A DNA stretch of 36,748 bases from Thermoplasmatota archaeon (lineage in GTDB: Archaea > Thermoplasmatota > Thermoplasmata > Thermoplasmatales > Thermoplasmataceae): NCBI GenBank assembly GCA_023487205.1, contig JAMDBT010000026.1, forward strand, positions 1-36,748. Reading direction: 5' to 3'. Shown here piece by piece: positions 7,869 through 15,962 of the stretch. The translations under genes and the position numbers were made by a program. The notes under the pieces are model-generated. The model did no database searches and was not told the DNA's origin. It saw only the letters and a program-made list of their open reading frames with translations. The first letter of the stretch is position 1. Each line of letters starts with the position of its first letter.

Positions 7869-8741
7869 TCAGGTGCGGTCTCTTGCTTCGGTTGCACTTT
7901 CGATCGCGTTGGCACATGTCAGGAGGTTCCTGAACAGCATAAGTGACGTGATTGGACCGACACCTCCCGGCACTGGGGTGATTGTGATGTCCTTATCCCG
8001 GAGAGAATCCGCGTTTACGTCCCCCACAATCTTCCCTTCCAGTGAATTTATTCCCACGTCTATTACCGTCTGGCCCCCAGAAACCCATGATTCGTCAATT
8101 ATCCGTGCCCTGCCCGCCGCAGTCACTAAAACTTCGGAAGATCTCGTCACTTCCTTTATGCTTGTTGTTCTGGTATGGCATACTGCAGGAGAGTAATGCC
8201 TGTTCAACAGCATCATTGCCAGCGGCCTTCCTATAATGGGTGACCTGTTTACGATAGCAATTCTGCTGCCCTCCGGAATCTTCCGTGATATCATGACCTC
8301 AATGACCGCAGAAGCGGTTGCAGGGGTTACGAATTCCCTGTTCTGCATTATAAGTCCCTGATTCCACGGCGTAATGCAATCCACGTCCTTCTCCGGGGGA
8401 ATAATGCTTCCGAAGCTGACTTCTGAAAAAGATTTCGGGACCGGGAGAGAAACCATGACCCCCTGCACTTCACTATCATGACTCACTTCGTTGAGGGCAG
8501 CCAGAATCTCCTCCTTTCCCGTTCCGGATTGGAATTCGATCTCCTTTATTTCTGCGCCAAGCTTTGCGGCAGCAGTCCTTCTTGATTTCATGTAGGACAT
8601 TGCCTCCGAAGCGTCCCGGTTCATCAGAACAGCCATTACCGGCTTTCTTGAATATGCCTCGTAGAATTGATTAAACCTGAACTGCAGGTCTGATCTCAGA
8701 GAGTCGGCAATTGCCTTGCAGTCGATGATCTGCAGGCGCAT
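7869..8741 (-). CDS. folD: FolD-family methylenetetrahydrofolate dehydrogenase/cyclohydrolase, altered active site
   Basis: This is a 290-residue FolD-family enzyme, which normally oxidises 5,10-methylene-THF to methenyl-THF with NADP+ and hydrolyses it to 10-formyl-THF. The KDVD motif, the Rossmann segment NRSPIIGRPLAMML and the C-terminal ITPVPGGVGPIT are well kept. Aligned with E. coli FolD from memory, Tyr50 is kept, but the catalytic Lys54 is Arg54 (segment SYMKSRR) and Gln98 is Ser98 (VMVSLPVP). Both residues serve cyclohydrolase chemistry, so this protein may be mainly a dehydrogenase. The start ATG overlaps the gdh stop by one base (TGATG). Confidence 0.88.
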   Translation of the reverse strand: MRLQIIDCKAIADSLRSDLQFRFNQFYEAYSRKPVMAVLMNRDASEAMSYMKSRRTAAAKLGAEIKEIEFQSGTGKEEILAALNEVSHDSEVQGVMVSLPVPKSFSEVSFGSIIPPEKDVDCITPWNQGLIMQNREFVTPATASAVIEVMISRKIPEGSRIAIVNRSPIIGRPLAMMLLNRHYSPAVCHTRTTSIKEVTRSSEVLVTAAGRARIIDESWVSGGQTVIDVGINSLEGKIVGDVNADSLRDKDITITPVPGGVGPITSLMLFRNLLTCANAIESATEARDRT

Positions 8742-9817
8742 CAGCTCCAGTCAAGGGCAATCTTGATGGACTCGGGATTCCTTTCCGTGAACACCGACAC
8801 ATCAGACGGCTTCTTCTCGTCGGTGATCATGGAGGAAAGCGCCCCGGCATTCATTGAATTCCATCTGGATAGATAGGAGAGAGCCCTCGAATAGTGGACC
8901 TTCGCAGCGTCAACTGATCCGACTAGCGAGATATTCCGTTCAACTATGTGGTCAATATCCTTTCCGGTGAAATCTGCCGGTGGTGCCTTTCCGTTGGTCC
9001 CGAACATTACGGCTATGGAGTTATAGTTCATCCTCCTGATGAAGTTCAGGAGCGTGGCGGGATCTCCGCTCGTATCAATCAGCAGGTCAACATTCTCATC
9101 CGGAATCCCCTTGGAAGAGTCCACAAAATCCATTCCAAATGCATCACAGATTTTCAACCTGTTTTCGTCAATGGGATGCCTGTTCAATATGGAAGTGTTG
9201 AATCCGTATTCAGATGCCATCATGGAAAAAAGGAAACCTTCGGCGCCGGTTCCGATCACGTACGCATTTTTTCCCTCATAGGTGGAGTCTTCGGAGAAAT
9301 AGATTGACCTCCTGGAAACGGTCTCAAACACTTCGAATACCTTGACGACGTTCTTCAGCGGTTCCGTGAGAATTCCCACCCTGGCGAGCGCAGGGTCCTT
9401 CACTTTCACAAGGAATTCCGGGGAATCGGTGAACGATTCTCTCATGAATCCATTCATTCCGGTAATGCCGGCCTCGTGCTTTTTTCCATCCGAACAGTTA
9501 TCCTGTCTTCCGGTTCTGCAATTTATACACCCTCCTGGACGCCTGACCACCGGAACCACAATATCTCCTTCCCTGAATCCTGTCTTGCTGTCCGCCGAAG
9601 TGACCCTGCATATTGACTCGTGGCCCATGACTATGAAGTCCTGCTTGTCAGGATTATAGGAAAAATCGAGGTGCCCAAGGACCATTCCCCTGTCCGTGCC
9701 GCAGATTCCAGTGTAAATTGGGGAGAGCCCCACCGGACCATCTTCCCTCACGGTGACTCTTTCGTACCTAACTCCGCCTTTTGGGGCGTTTGTGGTTACC
9801 GCGTTTATTCCCGACAT
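8741..9817 (-). CDS. gdh: Zinc-dependent glucose 1-dehydrogenase (NAD(P)+), medium-chain family
   Basis: This is a 358-residue enzyme of the archaeal glucose dehydrogenase type, the first step of the non-phosphorylative Entner-Doudoroff pathway. Catalytic zinc ligands appear as Cys39 in GICGTDRG and His66-Glu67 in MGHES. A structural-zinc lobe holds Cys97, Cys100 and Cys108, and the Rossmann motif is GTGAEG. An Asn-Arg pair after the second Rossmann strand suggests NADP use. ATG at 9817 was preferred over the longer frame because the resulting N-terminus (MSGINAVTTNAPKGG) matches the family and the upstream codons overlap the promoter. It is the first gene of gdh-folD. Confidence 0.92.
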   Translation of the reverse strand: MSGINAVTTNAPKGGVRYERVTVREDGPVGLSPIYTGICGTDRGMVLGHLDFSYNPDKQDFIVMGHESICRVTSADSKTGFREGDIVVPVVRRPGGCINCRTGRQDNCSDGKKHEAGITGMNGFMRESFTDSPEFLVKVKDPALARVGILTEPLKNVVKVFEVFETVSRRSIYFSEDSTYEGKNAYVIGTGAEGFLFSMMASEYGFNTSILNRHPIDENRLKICDAFGMDFVDSSKGIPDENVDLLIDTSGDPATLLNFIRRMNYNSIAVMFGTNGKAPPADFTGKDIDHIVERNISLVGSVDAAKVHYSRALSYLSRWNSMNAGALSSMITDEKKPSDVSVFTERNPESIKIALDWS

Positions 9818-9840
9818 ACGGTTGATTAAGCCTCGAGCAA

Positions 9841-9851
9841 CATAACTTTTT
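9841..9851 (-). promoter_or_regulatory. TATA-like box for gdh-folD
   Basis: The minus strand has AAAAAGTTATG about 29 bases before the gdh ATG at 9817, predicting a near-leaderless mRNA. It is in the divergent spacer with the ribosomal protein promoter. Confidence 0.35.
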
Positions 9852-9928
9852 GCTTGTGCTTCCGGTACCACCATCCGAAGATTCGCCTTACCGCGGGACA
9901 AGTGCTGAAATCTGACGGCGATCAAAAC

Positions 9929-9936
9929 TTATATCG
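9929..9936 (+). promoter_or_regulatory. TATA box for the rpl44e operon
   Basis: TTATATCG is centred near 9932 and predicts a transcript start near 9958, so the mRNA has a leader of about 68 bases. This agrees with the strong Shine-Dalgarno site used by the first gene. The rest of the 208-base divergent spacer shows no other clear feature. Confidence 0.5.
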
Positions 9937-10013
9937 ATCATACAAATACGGTCTGGCATTAGCCTCTGTGATCTTCTGCAGTAATGCCATGTGAGAACGG
10001 GATCATGAGGAGA

Positions 10014-10020
10014 TGGTGAT
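10014..10020 (+). promoter_or_regulatory. Shine-Dalgarno site that sets the rpl44e TTG start
   Basis: GGTGATC exactly complements the 3' end of archaeal 16S rRNA and ends five bases before a TTG codon. It decides that the ribosomal protein starts at TTG 10026. Confidence 0.7.
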
Positions 10021-10025
10021 CAGGT

Positions 10026-10313
10026 TTGAAGTTGCCCAAAGTAGTGAAAATGTACTGTCCCCACTGTGGGAAACACACCGACCACGAGGTGGAAAGGGTC
10101 AGGAAGAGGAAGGCCAGCGAACTCAAGAAGGGCCAGAGGAGGTTCAGGCGCGTTACCAGTGGGTTTGGAGGATTCCCGAGACCAAGATATGAAGGCAGGG
10201 AGAAGCCCACAAAGAGGGTTTCCATAAAGTTCAGGTGCGTAGTCTGCAAGAGTGCAATTACCCCTCCTACGCAGAGAGCAAAGAAATTCGAGCTTGTGGA
10301 GGTTGAACAATGA
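10026..10313 (+). CDS. rpl44e: 50S ribosomal protein L44e (eL42)
   Basis: This is a 95-residue zinc-ribbon protein of the large ribosomal subunit, located at the E site. The metal ligands are Cys11 and Cys14 in YCPHC, and Cys71 and Cys74 in CVVC. The Gly-Phe-Gly-Gly segment near 46-50 is the family signature that contacts the E-site tRNA end. The start is TTG, supported by GGTGATC just upstream. The gene overlaps rps27e by ATGA. The order L44e, S27e, aIF2-alpha, Nop10, PAC2 is a conserved archaeal translation operon. Confidence 0.96.
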   Translation: MKLPKVVKMYCPHCGKHTDHEVERVRKRKASELKKGQRRFRRVTSGFGGFPRPRYEGREKPTKRVSIKFRCVVCKSAITPPTQRAKKFELVEVEQ

Positions 10314-10510
10314 CAGAGGAAAAGACGCTTGAGAAAATTAAGGGAACTCCAAAGAAATTCGTTAAGATACGCTGCAAAGACTGCAGTAATGAACAGGTCG
10401 TATTCTCGAGGATATCAACTAAGGTCGCATGCAATGTTTGCGGATCGACCCTGGCTGAGCCAACCGGCGGATTATTGAGTACGTACGGAGAATTTGTTGG
10501 AGAAGCGTGA
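10310..10510 (+). CDS. rps27e: 30S ribosomal protein S27e (eS27)
   Basis: This is a 66-residue zinc-ribbon ribosomal protein with ligands Cys22 and Cys25 (RCKDC) and Cys41 and Cys44 (CNVC). The C-terminal GGLLSTYGEFV-type tail is normal for the family, as is the length. The ATG overlaps the preceding stop, and the end overlaps the aIF2-alpha start as TGATG, so the operon is translationally coupled. Confidence 0.96.
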   Translation: MTEEKTLEKIKGTPKKFVKIRCKDCSNEQVVFSRISTKVACNVCGSTLAEPTGGLLSTYGEFVGEA

Positions 10511-11265
10511 TGGGTAAGGATATCCCCCAGGTTGGGGACCTAGTGGTAGTTACCGTCACTAACGTGAAGAACTTTGGGGCAATATGCAAGCTCGAAGAAT
10601 ACCCCGAAGTGGAGGGATTTATCCACATTGCTGAAGTCGCCACTGGATGGGTCAAGCACATAAGGGACCACATAAGAGAAGGCCAGAGAACAGTCTGCAA
10701 GGTTATCGGCATCAATAACGAAAGAGGAAACGTCGATCTTTCCCTGAAGAAGGTAAATGCACACCAGAAGAGGGAGAGGATAACTGAGTGGAAGGGTGAG
10801 CAGAAGGCAGAGAAGCTACTGGAAATAGTCGGAAAGGCCTTGAAAAAACCTGTGGATGACTGCTGGAAAGAGTTCGCAAACGATCTTGTTGAGAAATATG
10901 GAACCCTGTATGCTGCATTCGAGGATGCATCCTCTGAAAACGAGTGGCTTCCCGAAGTCAAGGGAAAGTGGAAAAACGCATTTGTCAAGGTTGCCAAGGA
11001 GAACGTCACTTCTCCAATGGTGTCCATAAGCGGCAATATGGATATTTATTGCCTCGCTTCTGACGGCATTGACAGGATAAGGAGCGTCCTTGCAACCGGG
11101 GACGCGGAAGGGGTCACTATCAGATATGGCGGGTCTCCCAGGTATCGGATGACAGCGATTGGCCCGGATTTCAAGATGACTGAAGAATTGCTGAAGACCT
11201 CGGTTCAGAAGATATTGGACGCAAGCAAGAAGAATTCCGTTGTGGCTGAGTTCACGAGGGATTAG
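10510..11265 (+). CDS. eif2a: Translation initiation factor 2 subunit alpha
   Basis: This is a 251-residue alpha subunit of aIF2, which delivers Met-tRNAi to the small ribosomal subunit. Residues 1-85 form an S1 OB-fold (KDIPQVGDLVVVTVTNV, then GFIHIAEV). A helical middle domain follows, and the C-terminal alpha-beta domain binds the gamma subunit. ATG at 10510 was chosen because it overlaps the S27e stop as TGATG and lies seven bases after GGAG; GTG at 10507 would add one residue. The eukaryotic Ser51 site position is not expected to be regulated here. Confidence 0.96.
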   Translation: MGKDIPQVGDLVVVTVTNVKNFGAICKLEEYPEVEGFIHIAEVATGWVKHIRDHIREGQRTVCKVIGINNERGNVDLSLKKVNAHQKRERITEWKGEQKAEKLLEIVGKALKKPVDDCWKEFANDLVEKYGTLYAAFEDASSENEWLPEVKGKWKNAFVKVAKENVTSPMVSISGNMDIYCLASDGIDRIRSVLATGDAEGVTIRYGGSPRYRMTAIGPDFKMTEELLKTSVQKILDASKKNSVVAEFTRD

Positions 11266-11281
11266 TTTGAGGTCTCTAATA

Positions 11282-11419
11282 ATGAAGTGCAGCGCATGCG
11301 GAAAATATACGCTGAAGGGGACCTGCGGAGTATGCGGAAAGAGCACGGTAATGGCTCTTCCCCCGAGGTACAGCCCAATTGACAGATTCCAGAAATACAG
11401 GCTAAAGGAGAGATTGTAA
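11282..11419 (+). CDS. nop10: Ribosome biogenesis protein Nop10 (H/ACA RNP)
   Basis: This small gene encodes 45 residues: a zinc ribbon with Cys3, Cys6, Cys15 and Cys18 (KCSAC and CGVCG), then the conserved ALPPRYSP segment and a basic tail YRLKERL. Nop10 is a core protein of H/ACA guide ribonucleoproteins and helps Cbf5 make pseudouridine in rRNA. A GAGGT ribosome site lies 8-12 bases upstream. The stop overlaps the next start as TAATG. Position between aIF2-alpha and PAC2 is the standard archaeal order. Confidence 0.93.
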   Translation: MKCSACGKYTLKGTCGVCGKSTVMALPPRYSPIDRFQKYRLKERL

Positions 11420-12177
11420 TGGAGAAAATCCTTATCAAACAATATAAGAAACCGAAACTTAACAAAACGGTGCTGATTGGAGGACTTCCCGGAATCGGGA
11501 ACGTCGGAAAAATCGCTGCAGATTACCTCATCGAGAAGCTAAAGATGCAAAAACTGGCCGAGGTCTTTTCCCAGTATCTTCCTCCCCAGGTTTTTATATC
11601 TGAAGAAGGGGTAACGTATCTCGTAAGGAATTCGGTTTATTACAAGAAGTTCCAGGGAAGGCCTGATCTCCTGATCCTGGTCGGAGACTTTCAGGGGACC
11701 ACCCAGGAAGGCCAGTACGAGATGTCCTACAGCCTTCTGGAAATGTTGAGGGAGTTTGATCTTGCCCGGGTCTATACTCTTGGTGGCTACAGCACTGGAA
11801 GAATGGTCGAGACCCCCAGGGTACTTGGCGCAGTCACCGATCCCGGCATGATAGACGATTTGCGCGGGAGCGGTGTCGTTTTCCCAAAGGGAGAGCCTGG
11901 TGGCGGAATTGTCGGCTCGGCTGGAATACTCCTGGGTCTGGCGAAAGAACTGTTCGATATTGACGGAGCCTGCCTTATGGGCGAAACGTCCGGCTATTTT
12001 GCCGATCCCAGGGGAGCTATGGAAGTGCTGAAGGTTATCATAAGCATCCTGGGATTCAAGGTGGACCTCAGAGACATAGAGGAAAGAAGCAAGCAGATGG
12101 AGCAATTAACCGGAAAAGTTCAGGAAGACATACAGAATAAGGCTCAGAAGAAGGAAGATCTGGGATACTTCGGATGA
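11419..12177 (+). CDS. PAC2 family protein (proteasome-assembly-chaperone-like)
   Basis: This is a 252-residue protein of the PAC2/COG2047 family, related to eukaryotic proteasome assembly chaperones. Typical parts are IGGLPGIGNVGK near the N-terminus, GDFQG in the middle, GGYSTGR, and the Gly-rich loop GEPGGGIVGSAG before MGETSGYF. The last 40 residues are charged and likely helical. Archaeal members sit at the end of the aIF2-alpha/Nop10 operon, as here, but their exact function in archaea is not settled. It starts at the ATG overlapping the nop10 stop. Confidence 0.9.
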   Translation: MEKILIKQYKKPKLNKTVLIGGLPGIGNVGKIAADYLIEKLKMQKLAEVFSQYLPPQVFISEEGVTYLVRNSVYYKKFQGRPDLLILVGDFQGTTQEGQYEMSYSLLEMLREFDLARVYTLGGYSTGRMVETPRVLGAVTDPGMIDDLRGSGVVFPKGEPGGGIVGSAGILLGLAKELFDIDGACLMGETSGYFADPRGAMEVLKVIISILGFKVDLRDIEERSKQMEQLTGKVQEDIQNKAQKKEDLGYFG

Positions 12178-12209
12178 ACGAACCCTCTGCGCGCTGCTTG
12201 GATAACTCA

Positions 12210-12217
12210 TTATATTA
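12210..12217 (+). promoter_or_regulatory. TATA box for the top6B operon
   Basis: TTATATTA is centred about 25 bases before the ATG at 12239, so the mRNA is probably leaderless. No ribosome site is seen before this ATG, in agreement. Confidence 0.6.
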
Positions 12218-12238
12218 GATTTCCAATAACGTCCGAGA

Positions 12239-14107
12239 ATGCCGAAGAAAACAAACGAGATTTCACGTAACAGAGAAATCTCTATATCTGAATTCTTTGA
12301 GAAGAACCGGCACATCCTTGGCTTTGATTCTCCTACAAAAGCACTTTACATGACTGTGAAAGAGGCGATCGACAATTCCATTGATGCATGCGAGGAACAT
12401 TCGATTCTCCCGGATATTTCAGTGTCCATTGACAAAGTGGATCAGGATGACTTGAGGATCACCGTGGAGGACAACGGCCCGGGCATAGATCCGCTTGAAG
12501 TGGCAAGCGTGTTTGGCAAGTTGCTATATGGTTCCAGGTTTCATGCAATGCGCCAGTCCAGGGGGCAGCAAGGCATTGGAATAACTGCTGCAGTCCTGTA
12601 TGGCCAGATCTCCACTGGATCCCACGCCGTCGTTAAGACGAAACAGGCTGCCGACGACGTTGCTTACTCGTTCGAAATTTCAATCGACATCACGAGAAAC
12701 GAAGGAATAGTCCACGAGAGGAAGTCATTCATCTGGGACCGCCAACACGGCACAAGCGTTTCCATTGCGATGAAAGGAAAATACCAGGTGGGAAGGCAGA
12801 GTGCGTTTGAGTATCTTAAGGAAACCGCAGTGGTGAACCCACACATGGACCTTCGATTCACTGACCCGAGCGGAAAGAACTTTCATTTTCCCAGATCTGT
12901 GGAAGTTCCTCCCAGTCCGTCCATTTCCATGAAACCTTACCCGCTGGGCCTTGAACTTGGGGAAATACAGCAGATGGCCCATCAGACGCAAAGCGAGAAG
13001 ATGAAGTCATTCCTCACATCCAGCTTTAACAGGGTAAGCTCCAATGTCGCGGATGAAATTCTCCAGAAAACCGGCATTTCTCCCGATTCTGATCCGAGAG
13101 AACTCACTGCCTCCCAGGCAAGATCCCTGATGAACGCGTTCAAGGAGGTCAAGCTCATGGCTCCTCCAACCGAAGCCCTGTCCCCTGTCGGCCCGGAATT
13201 CATCAGGAAGGGCCTGAAGAGCGTTTATGAGGATCAGCACCCGTCTTTCTATTCCAGACCCGTCCTGAGACCGCCAGGCGTTTACAACGGGAACCCGTTC
13301 CAGGTTGAAGCCGGAATAGTGTTTGGCGGAGATCTGCCCGTAGAGGAAAATGTCAGGATTGTACGGTTTGTCAACAAGGTCCCGCTCCTTTTTCAGCAGG
13401 GAGCCTGCGCCATAACACAGGCCGTATCAACAATCGACTGGAGGCCGTTTGGCCTGGACCAGAAGCAGGGAACCGGCATACCCTTCGGGCCAATGATAGT
13501 CATGGTTCACGTTTGCGGAACCAAGATACCGTACACCTCGGAATCCAAGGAAGCCATAGCTTCCGTGGAATCCATTTCGGAAGAAATTGTTCTGGCACTC
13601 CGGCAGGTTGGAAGAGACGTGCGGAGATTCCTCAACAAGCGGGAGAGAAGGAGCCAAATCAACGAAAAGTTCAGGCTGATCAGGGAACTGATTCCGGCAA
13701 TATCTGAGAAAGCATCTGTGCTGCTTGAAAAACCCGCTCCACCGATTGATCCGGTGATCGCAAAGGTTGCAAACGTAATCCTCATTGCCGAGGAATTCAA
13801 GACAACGGACGATTCGGTGAGTGTCAAGTGCACGGTGTGCAATTATACGAGATCAAGCAGATCTCTCAAGATATATCCGGACCCGCCCGCAGGCGAACTT
13901 TTGGGCCAGAAATTCTATGAAATCACAGACCTTGCTCCATCGCTTTCTTATGACTTTGCCTTCTCCATCAAGGGGATCTCGAAGAATTATGACGGCACCG
14001 ATTATTACTTCACCGGAATAGATCCCGTATTTGTGCAGGGTGCGGAACCGCTGCCGGCAGATTGGGAACTTGGGGGAATGAAGATTGAGGAGGAGGTTGA
14101 AGAATGA
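12239..14107 (+). CDS. top6B: DNA topoisomerase VI subunit B
   Basis: This is a 622-residue ATPase subunit of the type IIB topoisomerase. It has the GHKL fold: EAIDNSIDA with Asn46 (N box), VEDNGPGI near 76-83 (G1) and SRGQQGIGI near 107-115 (G2). An H2TH region and a transducer domain follow, and the QKQGTG segment probably carries the switch lysine. The last 100 residues resemble the extra beta domain seen in some euryarchaeal B subunits, which explains a length above the roughly 530 residues of crenarchaeal forms. It overlaps top6A by ATGA. Topoisomerase VI relaxes and decatenates DNA. Confidence 0.95.
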   Translation: MPKKTNEISRNREISISEFFEKNRHILGFDSPTKALYMTVKEAIDNSIDACEEHSILPDISVSIDKVDQDDLRITVEDNGPGIDPLEVASVFGKLLYGSRFHAMRQSRGQQGIGITAAVLYGQISTGSHAVVKTKQAADDVAYSFEISIDITRNEGIVHERKSFIWDRQHGTSVSIAMKGKYQVGRQSAFEYLKETAVVNPHMDLRFTDPSGKNFHFPRSVEVPPSPSISMKPYPLGLELGEIQQMAHQTQSEKMKSFLTSSFNRVSSNVADEILQKTGISPDSDPRELTASQARSLMNAFKEVKLMAPPTEALSPVGPEFIRKGLKSVYEDQHPSFYSRPVLRPPGVYNGNPFQVEAGIVFGGDLPVEENVRIVRFVNKVPLLFQQGACAITQAVSTIDWRPFGLDQKQGTGIPFGPMIVMVHVCGTKIPYTSESKEAIASVESISEEIVLALRQVGRDVRRFLNKRERRSQINEKFRLIRELIPAISEKASVLLEKPAPPIDPVIAKVANVILIAEEFKTTDDSVSVKCTVCNYTRSSRSLKIYPDPPAGELLGQKFYEITDLAPSLSYDFAFSIKGISKNYDGTDYYFTGIDPVFVQGAEPLPADWELGGMKIEEEVEE

Positions 14108-15189
14108 CTGATACTGCGGAAGTGCTGAAGGAGAAGCTTATCAGGAGGATTTACGGATATCTGAGCGAGGGAGAGGTGCCCTTTCTCTCCATGCCGTCGA
14201 GAAACAAGGAGAACATTGTTCTTGACGAGAAGTACATGGTGTGGAAGTACGGGGACAAATCCCTCACCCGAAGTGCCAAGACTGTGGATGGCGCAGAATA
14301 CATCCTGAAGAGCCTGTACGTTGCCGGCTTCATAGACGAGATGCTGAAAGGTAAAAAGACTTCCACCCTCAGGGAAATGTACTACATCTCAGAGGGCTGG
14401 GGCCCTGGCAAGTTCCATTCTCAGGACGAATCGGATATGCAGGCAGAGGATCTGGAAGTCCTGACCGCGCTGCTCAGGGAAGACTTTGGACTGAGGCCTG
14501 AGGAAAACGGTGCAAGCATCATCGGAGACGTCACCATTGAGGAGAGAAACAGGAAAGGGGAGTTCAAGAAGATCAACTGCAAGGACGATGTTGGAGACGG
14601 CGGATATACCATTCCATACAGCGTGGAAAATAACAAGCTGAGGTTGAAGGAGACGGGTGCAAAACTTGTCCTTGCCATCGAAACCGGAGGTATGTTTGAC
14701 CGGCTCGTGGAGAACGGGTTCGACGAAAGGTACAACTGCGTGCTGGTCCACCTGAAGGGACAGCCGGCCAGAAGCACAAGAAGGCTCCTCAAGAGAATGA
14801 ATGAGGAGCTTAAGCTCCCCGTTTACGTTTTTACAGACGGCGATCCATGGTCATTCAGGATATTTGCCTCCGTTGCCTATGGAGCCATAAAGACGGCCCA
14901 CATTTCCGATTATCTGGCAGTCCCCACAGCGGAATTCATAGGCATCACTGCATCTGACATTCTTTCCTATGATCTGCCCACCGACGTGCTGACCGATAAG
15001 GACGTACAGGCGCTGAACGCCGAATTGAAAGACCCACGGTTCCAGACTGAATTCTGGAAGAACGAGATCGGGACAATGCTGGGAATGAACAAGAAGGCAG
15101 AACAGCAGGCACTGGCCAAGTATGGACTGGATTACGTTACCGACAAGTACCTGCCGGACAAGCTCTTTTCGCCGGGAGACATGATGTGA
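14104..15189 (+). CDS. top6A: DNA topoisomerase VI subunit A
   Basis: This is a 361-residue DNA-cleaving subunit, homologous to Spo11. The catalytic tyrosine is probably Tyr94 in STLREMYY of the winged-helix domain. The Toprim domain contains AIETGG with its acidic residue, and TDGDPWS with the metal-binding Asp pair. Both halves look complete, so the enzyme should be active with the B subunit encoded just upstream. The end overlaps the next gene as GTGA. Confidence 0.95.
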   Translation: MTDTAEVLKEKLIRRIYGYLSEGEVPFLSMPSRNKENIVLDEKYMVWKYGDKSLTRSAKTVDGAEYILKSLYVAGFIDEMLKGKKTSTLREMYYISEGWGPGKFHSQDESDMQAEDLEVLTALLREDFGLRPEENGASIIGDVTIEERNRKGEFKKINCKDDVGDGGYTIPYSVENNKLRLKETGAKLVLAIETGGMFDRLVENGFDERYNCVLVHLKGQPARSTRRLLKRMNEELKLPVYVFTDGDPWSFRIFASVAYGAIKTAHISDYLAVPTAEFIGITASDILSYDLPTDVLTDKDVQALNAELKDPRFQTEFWKNEIGTMLGMNKKAEQQALAKYGLDYVTDKYLPDKLFSPGDMM

Positions 15190-15962
15190 GGATTCTCGTA
15201 AGCATAGCGCAGATGCAATCCTTCTCGAATCCCGAGGAAAACGTACACAAGTCGCTGGAATTCCTCCGTCACGTTCCTGGGGAAACGGGACTGGTTATTT
15301 TTCCGGAGTACCAGCTTTATCTTCCCGATTTTACCTCGGTTCCTCCTGCTTTCCAGGATGAACGGATCGTCACGCTTTTCTCCGATCATTCTGCGTACAG
15401 GTTCCTCATGGTCAATTATCCTCAACAATCCGGCCGTGCCAGGCCATATAACTGCAGTTCCACCATATACAACGGGAAGATTGTCTCCCAGTACAGGAAA
15501 ATTCATCTCTATGACGCCGCAAGGAGCAGGGAAAGCAATTCCTTCGAACCCGGGACTGGACTGTCTGAACCGTATGGGATAGGAGAGTTCTTTTTCGGAA
15601 ACCAGGTCTGCTATGATATCCGGTTTCCCGAAGCGAGCAGGAATCTCAGGATTGGTGGATCACGCGCAATTGTCTACCAAGCAGGATGGTTCTCGGGAGA
15701 AGGTAAGCTGGAACAGTGGAGAAGCCTCCTTATAGCCAGAGCTGTCGAGAACGGCTGCTACGTTCTTGGTTCGGCACAATGCGGCCCGCAATTTACCGGT
15801 CACAGCATGATTGTGAGCCCCTATGGCAGCATAGTCGCTGAGGCGGAGAATTCAGAAACCATAATCAGCGGGATTCTTGATTCCGACGTTCTGGAAAGAT
15901 ACGATGTGGATTACCCACTCCTTTCTCAGAGAAATCGCTTATCAGATATCGTCGATCATTAA
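15186..15962 (+). CDS. Carbon-nitrogen hydrolase (nitrilase superfamily)
   Basis: This is a 258-residue amidase-type enzyme. The catalytic triad is visible: Glu41 in FPEYQ, Lys105 in YRKIHLYD and Cys142 in VCYDIRFPE. The family cleaves C-N bonds in amides; the fold and RKIHLYD/CYDIRFPE motifs resemble Nit1/Nit2-type omega-amidases or deaminated-glutathione amidases, but the substrate cannot be read from the sequence. The start is GTG overlapping the top6A stop, so it belongs to that operon by position. The 3' end overlaps the convergent otsB gene by 21 bases. Confidence 0.85.
   Translation: MRILVSIAQMQSFSNPEENVHKSLEFLRHVPGETGLVIFPEYQLYLPDFTSVPPAFQDERIVTLFSDHSAYRFLMVNYPQQSGRARPYNCSSTIYNGKIVSQYRKIHLYDAARSRESNSFEPGTGLSEPYGIGEFFFGNQVCYDIRFPEASRNLRIGGSRAIVYQAGWFSGEGKLEQWRSLLIARAVENGCYVLGSAQCGPQFTGHSMIVSPYGSIVAEAENSETIISGILDSDVLERYDVDYPLLSQRNRLSDIVDH

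Noticed and set aside
7804-7917. 38-codon N-terminal extension of nadE
   Set aside because: It would run through the TATA box and overlap the end of folD; the family N-terminus begins at the ATG at 7803.
9818-9925. 36-codon N-terminal extension of gdh
   Set aside because: Known glucose dehydrogenases start at the residue matching the ATG at 9817, and the extension covers the promoter.
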